This document shows, piece after piece, positions 57,074-64,000 of a stretch of 64,000 nt of DNA. Source of the DNA: Pseudoduganella sp. (GTDB lineage: Bacteria > Pseudomonadota > Gammaproteobacteria > Burkholderiales > Burkholderiaceae_D); contig JAJTCO010000020.1 of the NCBI GenBank assembly GCA_021323265.1, positions 1-64,000 of the forward strand. Reading direction: 5' to 3'. The position numbers and the translations under genes were made by a program. Numbering within the stretch: the stretch's first letter is position 1; every line of letters begins with the position of its first letter. The notes below the pieces were generated by a model. The model saw only the letters and a list, made by a program, of their open reading frames with translations. It was not told the origin of the DNA and made no database searches.

Positions 57074-58184
57074 TCTTGTCCTCCAAAGGCAGGCGCAGTT
57101 GCAGGGTGGTGCCCTGCCCGGCCTTGCCGCTGATTGTCAGTTCGCCGGCGAAGCGGCGCGTGCGTTCATGCATGCCGAACAGGCCCCACGATTCGCGGTC
57201 GGACAGGCCTGCGCTCTCGATGCCCTTGCCGTTGTCCTCGACGCGCAGCACGACGCAGTCGCCGTCGCGGGCGACGATCACGCGCGCCTCGCTCGCCTCG
57301 GCGTGGCGCACCACGTTCGTCAGCGCTTCCTGCGCAACGCGGAACAGCATGGTGCTGCGCTCCGCATCGAGCTCCAGGGCGGCCGCGTCGGCCGTGATGT
57401 TGCAGCTGCATTGCAGGCCGCTACGCTGCGCCACCTGCTCGGCATACCATTCCAGTGCTGGCCAGATGCCCAACTGGTCCAGCACACTGGGCCGCAGGTC
57501 GGTGATCACGCGGCGCACGGTTTCGATGGCATCCTGCGCCAGCTTGGCCGTGTCCTTCAGCAGCGGGTCGGCGTTTGCGCCACCGCGTTCGATCGCCACC
57601 GAAATATAGGCCTTGATGCCGGTCAGCAGCCCACCCAGCTCGTCGTGGATCTCCTGCGCGATGCGGGTGCGTTCGTGTTCCTTCAGCTTCTCCTGATAGG
57701 CAGCCAGTTCGCGCAGCTCCTTCTGCGACTGGCGCAGCACGCGCTCGGCCTGCAGCTTTTCCTCGATCAGGCGCTGCTCGCGCAGCAGGCGGTCGATGGC
57801 GCCGGCCAGGAAATCCAGATAGCGGCCATCGCTGTCCTTGACCAGGTAGTCGCGCGCGCCGCGCCGCATCGCTTCCGCCGCCACGGTGGCGCTGTCGGCG
57901 CCGGTCAGCATCATCACCGGGATGGTGGGTTGGGGCTCGCCCTGGTCGGCGGCCAGCCGCGCCAGGAACTCCAGGCCCGTCAGGTCCGGCAGATGGTAGT
58001 CGAGCAGGATGCAGTCCGGCTTTTCGCGCAGCGCGATATCCAGGCCCTCCTGGCCGCTTTCCGCCTCCAGCAGTTCGCAGCTGAAGCCGGGCGCCTGCGC
58101 GAAAGCGCGGCGGCAGGCGATCCGGTCGACGATGTCGTCTTCCACGATCAGCACGCGCACCGGTTGGCCAGCCTGGCTCGTCAT
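57066..58184 (-). CDS. receiver-HisKA_3 histidine kinase
   Basis: The 372-residue protein has an N-terminal receiver domain (VLIVEDDIVDRIACRRAF; Asp in CILLDYHLPDLTGLEF), a coiled linker and a NarX/DegS-type HisKA_3 domain with the phospho-His in RIAQEIHDELGGLLTG, then an HATPase (VEDNGKGIE). The receiver sits in front of the kinase, the reverse of a usual hybrid kinase. It probably phosphorylates the NarL-type regulator encoded by the overlapping next gene. Its start overlaps the preceding receiver gene by 4 nt. No membrane segment. Confidence 0.92.
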   Translation of the reverse strand: MTSQAGQPVRVLIVEDDIVDRIACRRAFAQAPGFSCELLEAESGQEGLDIALREKPDCILLDYHLPDLTGLEFLARLAADQGEPQPTIPVMMLTGADSATVAAEAMRRGARDYLVKDSDGRYLDFLAGAIDRLLREQRLIEEKLQAERVLRQSQKELRELAAYQEKLKEHERTRIAQEIHDELGGLLTGIKAYISVAIERGGANADPLLKDTAKLAQDAIETVRRVITDLRPSVLDQLGIWPALEWYAEQVAQRSGLQCSCNITADAAALELDAERSTMLFRVAQEALTNVVRHAEASEARVIVARDGDCVVLRVEDNGKGIESAGLSDRESWGLFGMHERTRRFAGELTISGKAGQGTTLQLRLPLEDKNG

Positions 58185-58594
58185 GGCAGCTCGCTGATGG
58201 TCCAGTACAGGTTAATCGAGCGTACCACCTCGACGAACTGACGGTAATCGACCGGCTTGGTCATGTAGCCCGCCACACCCAGGTCGAAGCTTCGCATCTT
58301 GTCCTGCTGCTCCTCGGACGTGGTCAGCACGATCACCGGGATGCGGCGCAGCACCGTGTCCTGCTTGACGTTCTGCAGGAACTCGATGCCGTTCATGATC
58401 GGCATGTTCAGGTCCAGCAGGATGATGCAGGGTTGCTCGCTGCCCGGGGCGCGCAGGTATTCCAGCGCGGCCTCGCCGTTTTCCATCGCCACCACGCGGT
58501 TGCCGACATGGACTTCCTTCAGCGCACGCAGGATGGTCATCACGTCGACCTGGTCATCCTCGACCAGCAAGATAGGCTTGCTTGTATTGTTCAT
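58181..58594 (-). CDS. single-domain response regulator (Rcp1-like)
   Basis: The 137-residue product is a stand-alone receiver (ILLVEDDQVDVMTILRALKE; Asp in IILLDLNMPIMNG; Lys in GYMTKPVDYRQF) and ends in SINLYWTISELP, a tail like that of Rcp1 partners of phytochrome-type kinases. I chose the ATG at 58594, which overlaps the upstream kinase stop by 4 nt; longer frames run into that gene. It probably passes phosphate from the PAS kinase to the next kinase in the relay. Confidence 0.92.
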   Translation of the reverse strand: MNNTSKPILLVEDDQVDVMTILRALKEVHVGNRVVAMENGEAALEYLRAPGSEQPCIILLDLNMPIMNGIEFLQNVKQDTVLRRIPVIVLTTSEEQQDKMRSFDLGVAGYMTKPVDYRQFVEVVRSINLYWTISELP

Positions 58595-60111
58595 GCATTC
58601 TCTTTCTTTTTCGGCAGGGTGAAATAGAACGTGGTGCCCTGGCCAAGCTCCGATTCCAGCCACACCCTGCCCTGGTACATTTCTACGATTTTTTTCACCA
58701 GCGCCAGGCCGACGCCCGTGCTTTCCACGCGGTCGCGCGGCGCCAGGGTCTGGAACAGCTGGAAAATACGTTCAAAGTGGCGCTCCGCGATGCCGGGGCC
58801 ATTGTCGCGGACATGGAAGCGCCACTGGCTGCCGTCGTCGCTCCAGCCGACTTCGATCTCGCCCTGCTCCTTGTCCATGTACTTGACGGCGTTCGACACC
58901 AGGTTGTGGAACAACTGCTGGATGCGGGTCGGCTCGCCGGCCACGGTGGGCATGCCCGGCATGACGGTGACCTTGATGTGCGGCGGCGGCGCCAGCAAAT
59001 CCACCACCTCGGCCACCAGCTGGTCCAGCTTGACCGGCACCATCGCTTCCTTGATGCGGCCCACGCGCGAGTATTGCAGGATGCCGTCGATCAGGGCGCC
59101 CATGCGGTGCACGCGGTTGATCAAGAGCCGCATGTGCTCCTTGCCTTCCTCGTTGAACTTGTCGGCATAATCGTGCGCCAGCCAGTCGGCCAGAGAGCCG
59201 ATACCACGCAACGGCGCTTTCAGGTCGTGCGAGACCACGTAGGCGAAGTTGGTCAGTTCCTCGTTGGCGCTGGTCAGTTCCTGCAGCAGCTGCTGCGCCT
59301 TCTCCTCGGCGCGTTTGCGTTCCGTGATGTCGCGCACCAGTCCTGTGAACATGCGGCGCCCGCCCAGCCACATTTCGGTCACGGCCAGATCCATCGGGAA
59401 CACGCTGCCGTTGCGGCGCAGCCCCTGCACTTCGCGGCCCTTGCCGATGATGCGCTTCTCGCCGGTGGTCAGGTAATGCTGCAGGTAGCCGTCGTGCGCC
59501 TGGCGGTGCGGCGATGGCATCAGCATGGAGACGTTACGGCCCTGGACCTCCGCTTCGGGATAGCCGAACATGCGCTCCGCGGCAGGATTGACGCGCTCGA
59601 TGATGCCCCGTTCGTCGATCGTGATGATCGCGTCCACGGCGGTTTCGAAGATGGCACGCATGCGCGCCTCGCTTTCCTGCAGCGCGCGCTCGGCCTGCTT
59701 GCGGGCGCTGATATCGTGGATGGTGGCCATCACCATCGGCTGCGTTTCGTTGTCCTGCAGCGGCGACAGGCTCACCTCGACCGGGAATTCGGTGCCATCC
59801 TTGCGCGTGCCGTACAGTTCGAAGCCGGCTCCCATGGCGCGCGGATGCGGGCGCTCGAAATAGCTGCCGCGCAGTCCGACGTGGCCGTGGCGGAAGCGTT
59901 CGGGAATCAGGGACTCCAGCGACTTGCCCAGCAACTCGCCAGGGCCGTAGCCAAACAGCTTTTCCAGCGCTGGATTGACCAGCACCAGTTGTCCGTCCTT
60001 GTCGATGATCAGCATGGCATCGGTGGCCGATGCCAGCAGCCACTCCAGGCTGCGTTCTGCAATCGTTGAATGTGTCAAAGCCTGGTCCCGGTGGTGGTCA
60101 AATCCCGTCAT
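58591..60111 (-). CDS. PAS-PAS histidine kinase
   Basis: The 506-residue protein has two PAS domains (about 20-130 and 140-260; LLASATDAMLIIDKDGQLVLVNPALEKLFGYG and IFETAVDAIITIDERGIIERVNPAAERMFGY), a coiled linker, a HisKA domain with VVSHDLKAPLRGIGSLADWL as in phytochrome-type kinases, and an HATPase (DNGPGIAERHFERIF). No membrane helix is seen, so it is cytoplasmic; PAS ligands are unknown. I chose the ATG at 60111. It is the first gene of the relay, and an FNR-type box lies upstream at 60179. Confidence 0.92.
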   Translation of the reverse strand: MTGFDHHRDQALTHSTIAERSLEWLLASATDAMLIIDKDGQLVLVNPALEKLFGYGPGELLGKSLESLIPERFRHGHVGLRGSYFERPHPRAMGAGFELYGTRKDGTEFPVEVSLSPLQDNETQPMVMATIHDISARKQAERALQESEARMRAIFETAVDAIITIDERGIIERVNPAAERMFGYPEAEVQGRNVSMLMPSPHRQAHDGYLQHYLTTGEKRIIGKGREVQGLRRNGSVFPMDLAVTEMWLGGRRMFTGLVRDITERKRAEEKAQQLLQELTSANEELTNFAYVVSHDLKAPLRGIGSLADWLAHDYADKFNEEGKEHMRLLINRVHRMGALIDGILQYSRVGRIKEAMVPVKLDQLVAEVVDLLAPPPHIKVTVMPGMPTVAGEPTRIQQLFHNLVSNAVKYMDKEQGEIEVGWSDDGSQWRFHVRDNGPGIAERHFERIFQLFQTLAPRDRVESTGVGLALVKKIVEMYQGRVWLESELGQGTTFYFTLPKKKENA

Positions 60112-60178
60112 CCTATGATTGTAGCGCCCCGGCGTGCAAGCCGGCAAACAATGCATTCCCGGAATATGTCGGGCAAAC

Positions 60179-60192
60179 TTGACTTAGGTCAA
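60179..60192. promoter_or_regulatory. FNR-type box between the PAS kinase and dksA-like genes
   Basis: TTGAC-TTAG-GTCAA is a perfect 5-bp inverted repeat with a 4-nt spacer, the FNR/ANR/DNR box shape. It lies in the divergent spacer, about 68 nt from the kinase ATG and 62 nt from the dksA-like ATG. No strong -10 was seen at the right distance on either side, so its target gene is not certain. Confidence 0.6.
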
Positions 60193-60253
60193 GCGGCACT
60201 GGTGACGCGGCGCACGATGCCCGTTAAAGTTGCCCCAAAAGCGGAGACAAGCC

Positions 60254-60514
60254 ATGCTACCTGAAGAAATCGACCGTTGGACCACCATCCTGCGCCGTCG
60301 GCGCGAGGCGCTGGCGGGACGTGACATGGCCGAAGTGAGCGCCATCGATGCTGCCTTGCAGCGACTTCAGGCCGGCACGTTCGGGCAGTGCCAACACTGC
60401 GGGCTGGCGATTTCTCCCGGACGCCTGCTGGCGCAACCAAGCGCCGCAACCTGCCTCGCCTGCCAGGAACTGCAGGAACGCCAGCGCGCCTTCGTTTCCT
60501 TCTCGGCGACCTAA
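60254..60514 (+). CDS. DksA/TraR-family zinc-finger protein
   Basis: The 86-residue product is a small TraR/DksA-like protein with a helical N-terminus and a C4 zinc finger (CQHC and CLAC near residues 46-70). DksA proteins bind RNA polymerase in the secondary channel. The coiled-coil is short, as in TraR. GGAG lies 8 nt before the ATG at 60254. It is divergent from the kinase operon, with an FNR-type box between, and its stop overlaps the convergent proline-rich gene by 4 nt. Confidence 0.88.
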   Translation: MLPEEIDRWTTILRRRREALAGRDMAEVSAIDAALQRLQAGTFGQCQHCGLAISPGRLLAQPSAATCLACQELQERQRAFVSFSAT

Positions 60515-61191
60515 CGCCACTTGCCCCGATAGGACTTGCACGCGGGCCCCTCGCGCTCAGCGCCGTTGCAGACGTGGCGGCGGCACTCCACCGCCCCCGG
60601 CTCGCCTGGCAGCGGGCAACGTTTGAATACTTCCCAATACAGGTCTTGTTCCGCCGCAGGCTTGACGCTGCGCGCGCGCTGCCTGGCCGCCTTGGTGCCG
60701 CTGCGCGCGATCTGCCGGCTGGCCGCGGCCCGCACCGGCGCGCGGGCGCGCGTGGCATTGTAGGACTGCTTCTTCTCGCGCTGGGCGCTGCCGGCGACAC
60801 GTTTCGGCCTGGCTGCAACTGGCCGCTCGGCCTCCACGCCCCGCTCCAGTTGCGCCGGCGGCAGCGGTGCGGGCGCCTGTACCGGCGTGGGCTCGGGCGC
60901 CGGGATCGACGCTGGCGGGGCTGGCGGTGCCGCAACGAGTGCGGGAGCGGGCGCCGGCGCGGGCGTTGCTGGCGGGAGGTTCCCGGCCAGGGCGGCAATG
61001 TCGCGTTCCAGGCCGACGCGTTGCGCCACGACGAACGCACTGCCGGCCAGCATCGCCAGCAAGGCGCCGCATGCCATCCAGAACACGGGCACGCGCCAGG
61101 CCCCCAGCGGAGGCTGCGGCGCGCGCGCGGGCGCAGGGTCGGCTGCCGGCTCCGGGTCCGGCGCCGGTGGGGGATCGGGTTCCTCTTTCAT
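60511..61191 (-). CDS. Pro/Ala-rich single-pass membrane protein
   Basis: I do not recognise this 226-residue protein. It has an acidic Pro-rich N-terminus, one membrane helix (about 33-58, VFWMACGALLAMLAGSAFVV), a long Pro/Ala-rich linker (about 75-130) and a basic Arg/Lys/Ala-rich region. A Cys-containing C-terminus ends it (KRCPLPGEPGAVECRRHVCNGAEREGPACKSYRG). The start ATG is at 61191; an in-frame TTG lies at 61197. Neither has a clear ribosome site. The layout suggests an envelope anchor or periplasmic tether. Confidence 0.68.
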   Translation of the reverse strand: MKEEPDPPPAPDPEPAADPAPARAPQPPLGAWRVPVFWMACGALLAMLAGSAFVVAQRVGLERDIAALAGNLPPATPAPAPAPALVAAPPAPPASIPAPEPTPVQAPAPLPPAQLERGVEAERPVAARPKRVAGSAQREKKQSYNATRARAPVRAAASRQIARSGTKAARQRARSVKPAAEQDLYWEVFKRCPLPGEPGAVECRRHVCNGAEREGPACKSYRGKWR

Positions 61192-61294
61192 GCGCAAAAC
61201 ATAGCAAGAATTGCATCGCCTTGTCGCATGCTTGTGGCGCCCTTGCCAACTGGGCTAAGATAGTTACTCGCGTGCAAATGGGGAAAAACCCGGC

Positions 61295-63241
61295 ATGAAA
61301 AGCTTCCAGGGCTTCTTCCGTGACCTCGGACTTCAGCGCAAGCTCTTGCTGGTCTCCGTTTTCACGACGATCGCGGCGATGCTGGTTGCCTTGCTGGCGC
61401 TCGCCAGCTATGACTTGCTGGTCGCAAGGCCGCGTCTCGTGCAGGACCTTGCGGGGCGCAGCGCGCTGTTGGCCCTGAACCTGAACGGCGACCTCAATTC
61501 CGGCGAGCGCAGCAGCGCCACGCGCAAGCTCGAAGCCTTGCGCAGCAGCCCGGAGATCTCCCGCGTCTGCCTGTTCACTGCCGACAGACGGCTGTTTACC
61601 TTTTTCAACCGCAGCAACGCGGGCGACGGCAAGGCCTGCGGCTGGCCCCAGCATCTCGAGCGCACAGGACACCGCTTCGACGGCAGCGCCTTGTCCATGC
61701 TGTCCCCGGTGCGCTTCGAGCGCGCCGTGGTCGGCTTCCTCGCCATCGAATACCACCTGCCCTCCACCGTGGAGCGCCTGCGGCAGTATGGCCTGGTCCT
61801 CGGCGTGGTGTTCCTCACCTTGTTCGCCGGCGGTCTGCTGTATGCGGTCGGGTCGCGGCGGCTGGTGACCCAGCCCCTGCTGGCGCTTTCCGCCGTCGCC
61901 GACCAGGTCACGCGCGAGCAGCGCTACGACCTGCGCTCGCCGGTGACCAGCGAGGATGAAGTGGGCCGGCTGGCCGCCGCCTTCAACGCCATGCTGGCCA
62001 CGGTAGCAGCGCGCGACGCGGCGCTGCGCCGCAGCCAGGTCCTGCTCAATAACATCGTCGAAAAGTCGTCGGCCGTGATTTACGTGAAAGACCTCGACGG
62101 CCGCTACCTGATGGTCAACCACAGCTTCCGCATGATCCTGCCGCCGGGTGCACCGGAGCCGCTTGGCAACACGGACGAGGCCCTGTTCAGCCCCGAGGTG
62201 GCGCACATGATGCGCCAGAGCGACCAGGCGGTGCTGGCCAGCGGCCGCGCATCGAGCCATGAGGAGACCGCGCCCGGGACCAGCGGCGGTGCCCGCACTT
62301 ATATTTCGGAGAAGTTCCCGCTGATCGACGAATTCGGCCAGATCTGGGCCCTGGGCGGCGTGTCGACCGACATCACGGACCGCAAGCGCAGCGAACTCGA
62401 ACTGGAGGAGCTGGTCAACGTTCGCACGCGCCAGATTGCCGAAACCAACCGCGAGCTGGCCGAGTCGCTGGGCAGCCTGCAGCGCGCCCAGGACGAACTG
62501 GTGCGCAGTGAGAAGCTCGCGGCCCTGGGCTCGCTGGTGGCGGGCGTCGCGCATGAACTGAACACCCCGATCGGCAACAGCCTGTTGGCCGTCAGCACTT
62601 TGCTCGACCAGAGCAGCGCGTTTGCAGCGGCGGTGGAACGCGGCGTGAAGCGCTCCGCACTCCATACCTACATCGCCGACGTCAACAACGGCAGCCAGAT
62701 CGTCCTGCGCAACCTGCACCGCGCCGTCGACCTGGTCGCCAGCTTCAAGCAGGTGGCGGTCGACCGCGCCACCTCGCAATGCCGCGAGTTTCCGCTCGAT
62801 GAACTGGTGTCCGAGATCCTGCTGGTGCTAATGCCGACGTTTAAGAAGTCAGGCATCCGCGTCAGCCACAGCATCCCGCACGGGATCGTCATGTCCAGCT
62901 ATCCCGGCCCGTTCGGGCAGGTGCTGATCAACCTGGTCAACAATGGCTTGATCCATGCCTTCGAAGGGCAGGAGCAGGGCGAAATCGTGATCACCGCCCA
63001 CGCACCGGACGCCACGTCGGTGGCCATCACCGTGCGCGACAACGGCGTCGGCATCGCCCCCGAGAACATGGGCAAGATCTACGATCCCTTCTTCACCACC
63101 AAGCTGGGGCGCGGCGGCTCCGGACTGGGCCTGAACATTGTCTACAATATCGTGTACGGCGTGCTGGGCGGGCGCATCGACGTAAAAAGCGCCCTCGGGG
63201 AGGGCACCAGTTTCATCCTGACCTTGCCGGTCAGGGTTTAG
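61295..63241 (+). CDS. membrane sensor histidine kinase with HAMP and PAS
   Basis: The 648-residue protein has a helix at about 20-42, a periplasmic domain with Cys (CLFTADRRLFTFFN, GDGKACGWPQ), a second helix (about 170-190), HAMP, a PAS domain (VIYVKDLDGRYLMVN), a HisKA domain with SLVAGVAHELNTPIGN and an HATPase (DNGVGIAPENMGKIYDPFFTTK, GGSGLGLNIVYNIV). No response regulator is adjacent, so it is an orphan. Signal is unknown. Its stop overlaps the convergent Hsp20 gene by 4 nt. Confidence 0.9.
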   Translation: MKSFQGFFRDLGLQRKLLLVSVFTTIAAMLVALLALASYDLLVARPRLVQDLAGRSALLALNLNGDLNSGERSSATRKLEALRSSPEISRVCLFTADRRLFTFFNRSNAGDGKACGWPQHLERTGHRFDGSALSMLSPVRFERAVVGFLAIEYHLPSTVERLRQYGLVLGVVFLTLFAGGLLYAVGSRRLVTQPLLALSAVADQVTREQRYDLRSPVTSEDEVGRLAAAFNAMLATVAARDAALRRSQVLLNNIVEKSSAVIYVKDLDGRYLMVNHSFRMILPPGAPEPLGNTDEALFSPEVAHMMRQSDQAVLASGRASSHEETAPGTSGGARTYISEKFPLIDEFGQIWALGGVSTDITDRKRSELELEELVNVRTRQIAETNRELAESLGSLQRAQDELVRSEKLAALGSLVAGVAHELNTPIGNSLLAVSTLLDQSSAFAAAVERGVKRSALHTYIADVNNGSQIVLRNLHRAVDLVASFKQVAVDRATSQCREFPLDELVSEILLVLMPTFKKSGIRVSHSIPHGIVMSSYPGPFGQVLINLVNNGLIHAFEGQEQGEIVITAHAPDATSVAITVRDNGVGIAPENMGKIYDPFFTTKLGRGGSGLGLNIVYNIVYGVLGGRIDVKSALGEGTSFILTLPVRV

Positions 63242-63684
63242 TGGATTTCCAGCTTGCGGCCGCCCTGCTGGGCTTTCTTCGGCAGGGTCAGTTCCAGCAC
63301 ACCGCTGTCGAATTTGGCGCTGGCCTGGGCGTCGTCGATTTCATGCTCCAGCGTGAAACTCCGGTAGTGCTCGCCATAATAGCGTTCGCTGCGCACGACA
63401 TTGCCGCCCTGCTTTTCTTCCTCGACACGCTTGGTCTCGGCGGCGATCGTCACCCTGTTGCCGGAAATGTCGACCTTGATGTCGTCCTTGCTGACACCAG
63501 GCAAGTCGGCGTGCACGGTATAGGAGGTGTCGTTCTCGTGCACGTCAATCCGGATCGGTTGCTGTCCCTCCCCTTCGCGCGTGATGTTCGCCATCCGGAA
63601 GTCGCGGAACAAGTCTTCAAAATTGCGGAACGGATCGAAACGGGCCAGCTCTGTCAATGGATCGTAGCGTCTCAGATTAGCCAT
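63238..63684 (-). CDS. small heat shock protein (Hsp20 family)
   Basis: The 148-residue product is an alpha-crystallin-domain chaperone that holds unfolding proteins. It starts MANLRRYDPLTELARFDPF, has the alpha-crystallin domain (DVHENDTSYTVHADLPGVSKDDIKVDISGNRVTIAAE through RSFTLEHEIDDAQASAKFDSGVLELTLPKK) with the typical GVLxLTLPK motif, and a short tail. AGGAGG lies before the ATG at 63684, a strong ribosome site. A TTGGCA-18-TATCAT promoter lies upstream. Confidence 0.95.
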   Translation of the reverse strand: MANLRRYDPLTELARFDPFRNFEDLFRDFRMANITREGEGQQPIRIDVHENDTSYTVHADLPGVSKDDIKVDISGNRVTIAAETKRVEEEKQGGNVVRSERYYGEHYRSFTLEHEIDDAQASAKFDSGVLELTLPKKAQQGGRKLEIH

Positions 63685-63712
63685 GGCTTCCTCCTTTCTC
63701 AAGGTACTGAAC

Positions 63713-63742
63713 ATGATAGTCCCTCGGGCGGGCGCTTGCCAA
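63713..63742 (-). promoter_or_regulatory. predicted sigma70 promoter for hsp20
   Basis: On the minus strand TTGGCA (63737-63742) and TATCAT (63713-63718) are 18 nt apart, about 30 nt before the Hsp20 ATG. A heat-shock sigma32 motif was not evident. Confidence 0.55.
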
Positions 63743-63786
63743 AGAATGCGCCAATCAGGCGTGACGGTGCCATTGAATTGCAGCTA

Positions 63787-64000
63787 TCAGCTGGACTTTC
63801 TGTTCTTGCGGATGATGGCCACCAGGATCAGGACGTACTCGATCAAGCGCAACAGATAGTTCTGCGGTGCGTCCGCGTTCTCCGAAGGCCACGCCTGCAA
63901 CAGGCGGTGCGCCCCTTCCAGGACGAAGGCCAGCGCAAAGTAGATGAAGAGCTTATCGCGCGTCTGCCGCCAGTAGCGGAAAAAGAACAGTGCGATGACC
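63787..64000 (-). CDS. DUF5985-like membrane protein, partial
   Basis: A minus-strand frame enters from the window end and stops with TGA at 63787-63789, giving about 71 C-terminal residues. It reads FFFRYWRQTRDKLFIYFALAF and then, after a short loop, LLRLIEYVLILVAIIRKNR, two hydrophobic helices with Arg/Lys ends like DUF5985 proteins. The start lies beyond the window. It lies upstream of hsp20 on the same strand, with a promoter between them. Confidence 0.6.
   Translation of the reverse strand, partial: VIALFFFRYWRQTRDKLFIYFALAFVLEGAHRLLQAWPSENADAPQNYLLRLIEYVLILVAIIRKNRKSS

Overview
The window is a GC-rich, gene-dense chromosomal segment from a betaproteobacterium, most probably Oxalobacteraceae of the Massilia/Duganella/Telluria type. 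That assignment is an inference from gene content: the order tRNA-Leu, tig, clpP, clpX, lon, hupB, tRNA-Val, tRNA-Asp is typical of Burkholderiales, and hpnCDE, a cyanophycin locus and many c-di-GMP genes fit this family. I see no phage, transposase, integrase, CRISPR array or rRNA, and no gene-free stretch over 300 bp.

Layout. 1-6.8 kb: protein quality control (HU-beta, Lon, ClpX, ClpP, trigger factor) with three tRNAs, all on the minus strand. 6.9-11.1 kb: an RND efflux pump and its lipoprotein adaptor, with a TetR-type operator-like palindrome at the promoter. 11.2-14.2 kb: hpnC-hpnD-hpnE, which makes squalene from farnesyl diphosphate. 14.4-17.2 kb: HAAS and DUF2807 envelope proteins and a flavoprotein. 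17.2-20.2 kb: a PstS-like periplasmic binding protein paired with a GGDEF/EAL protein. 20.4-23.3 kb: thrC-moeA-moaD. 23.5-27.8 kb: kbl-tdh-sdaA, a threonine/serine catabolic operon, with a divergent XRE-cupin regulator. 27.8-34 kb: a GFA protein, an MFS transporter and two large secreted peptidases. 34.1-39.7 kb: two more c-di-GMP genes, one paired with a cupredoxin-like protein. 39.7-45.7 kb: a Sel1-repeat protein behind an FNR-type promoter, a ZnuD-like TonB receptor, a DUF2946 protein, a YegD-type Hsp70 and a LacI regulator. 45.8-53.1 kb: a cyanophycin locus, with cphA' and cphA on one strand and an ABC exporter-like gene plus DUF1854 on the other. 53.1-55.5 kb: PhzF, LysR and a frameshifted bacteriohemerythrin. 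55.6-61.2 kb: FNR, a four-gene phosphorelay, a DksA-like protein and an FNR box. 61.3-64 kb: another sensor kinase, Hsp20 and a partial DUF5985 gene.

The most interesting parts are: (1) the cyanophycin locus, where the second synthetase has lost its Mur-ligase P-loop and C-terminal domain and the divergent ABC protein carries an N-terminal four-cysteine zinc-ribbon-like motif; (2) two predicted periplasmic-protein plus GGDEF/EAL pairs, which look like ligand-controlled c-di-GMP modules; (3) FNR boxes at the sel1 and dksA/kinase promoters in a window that also encodes FNR; (4) a bacteriohemerythrin broken by what looks like a one-base deletion.
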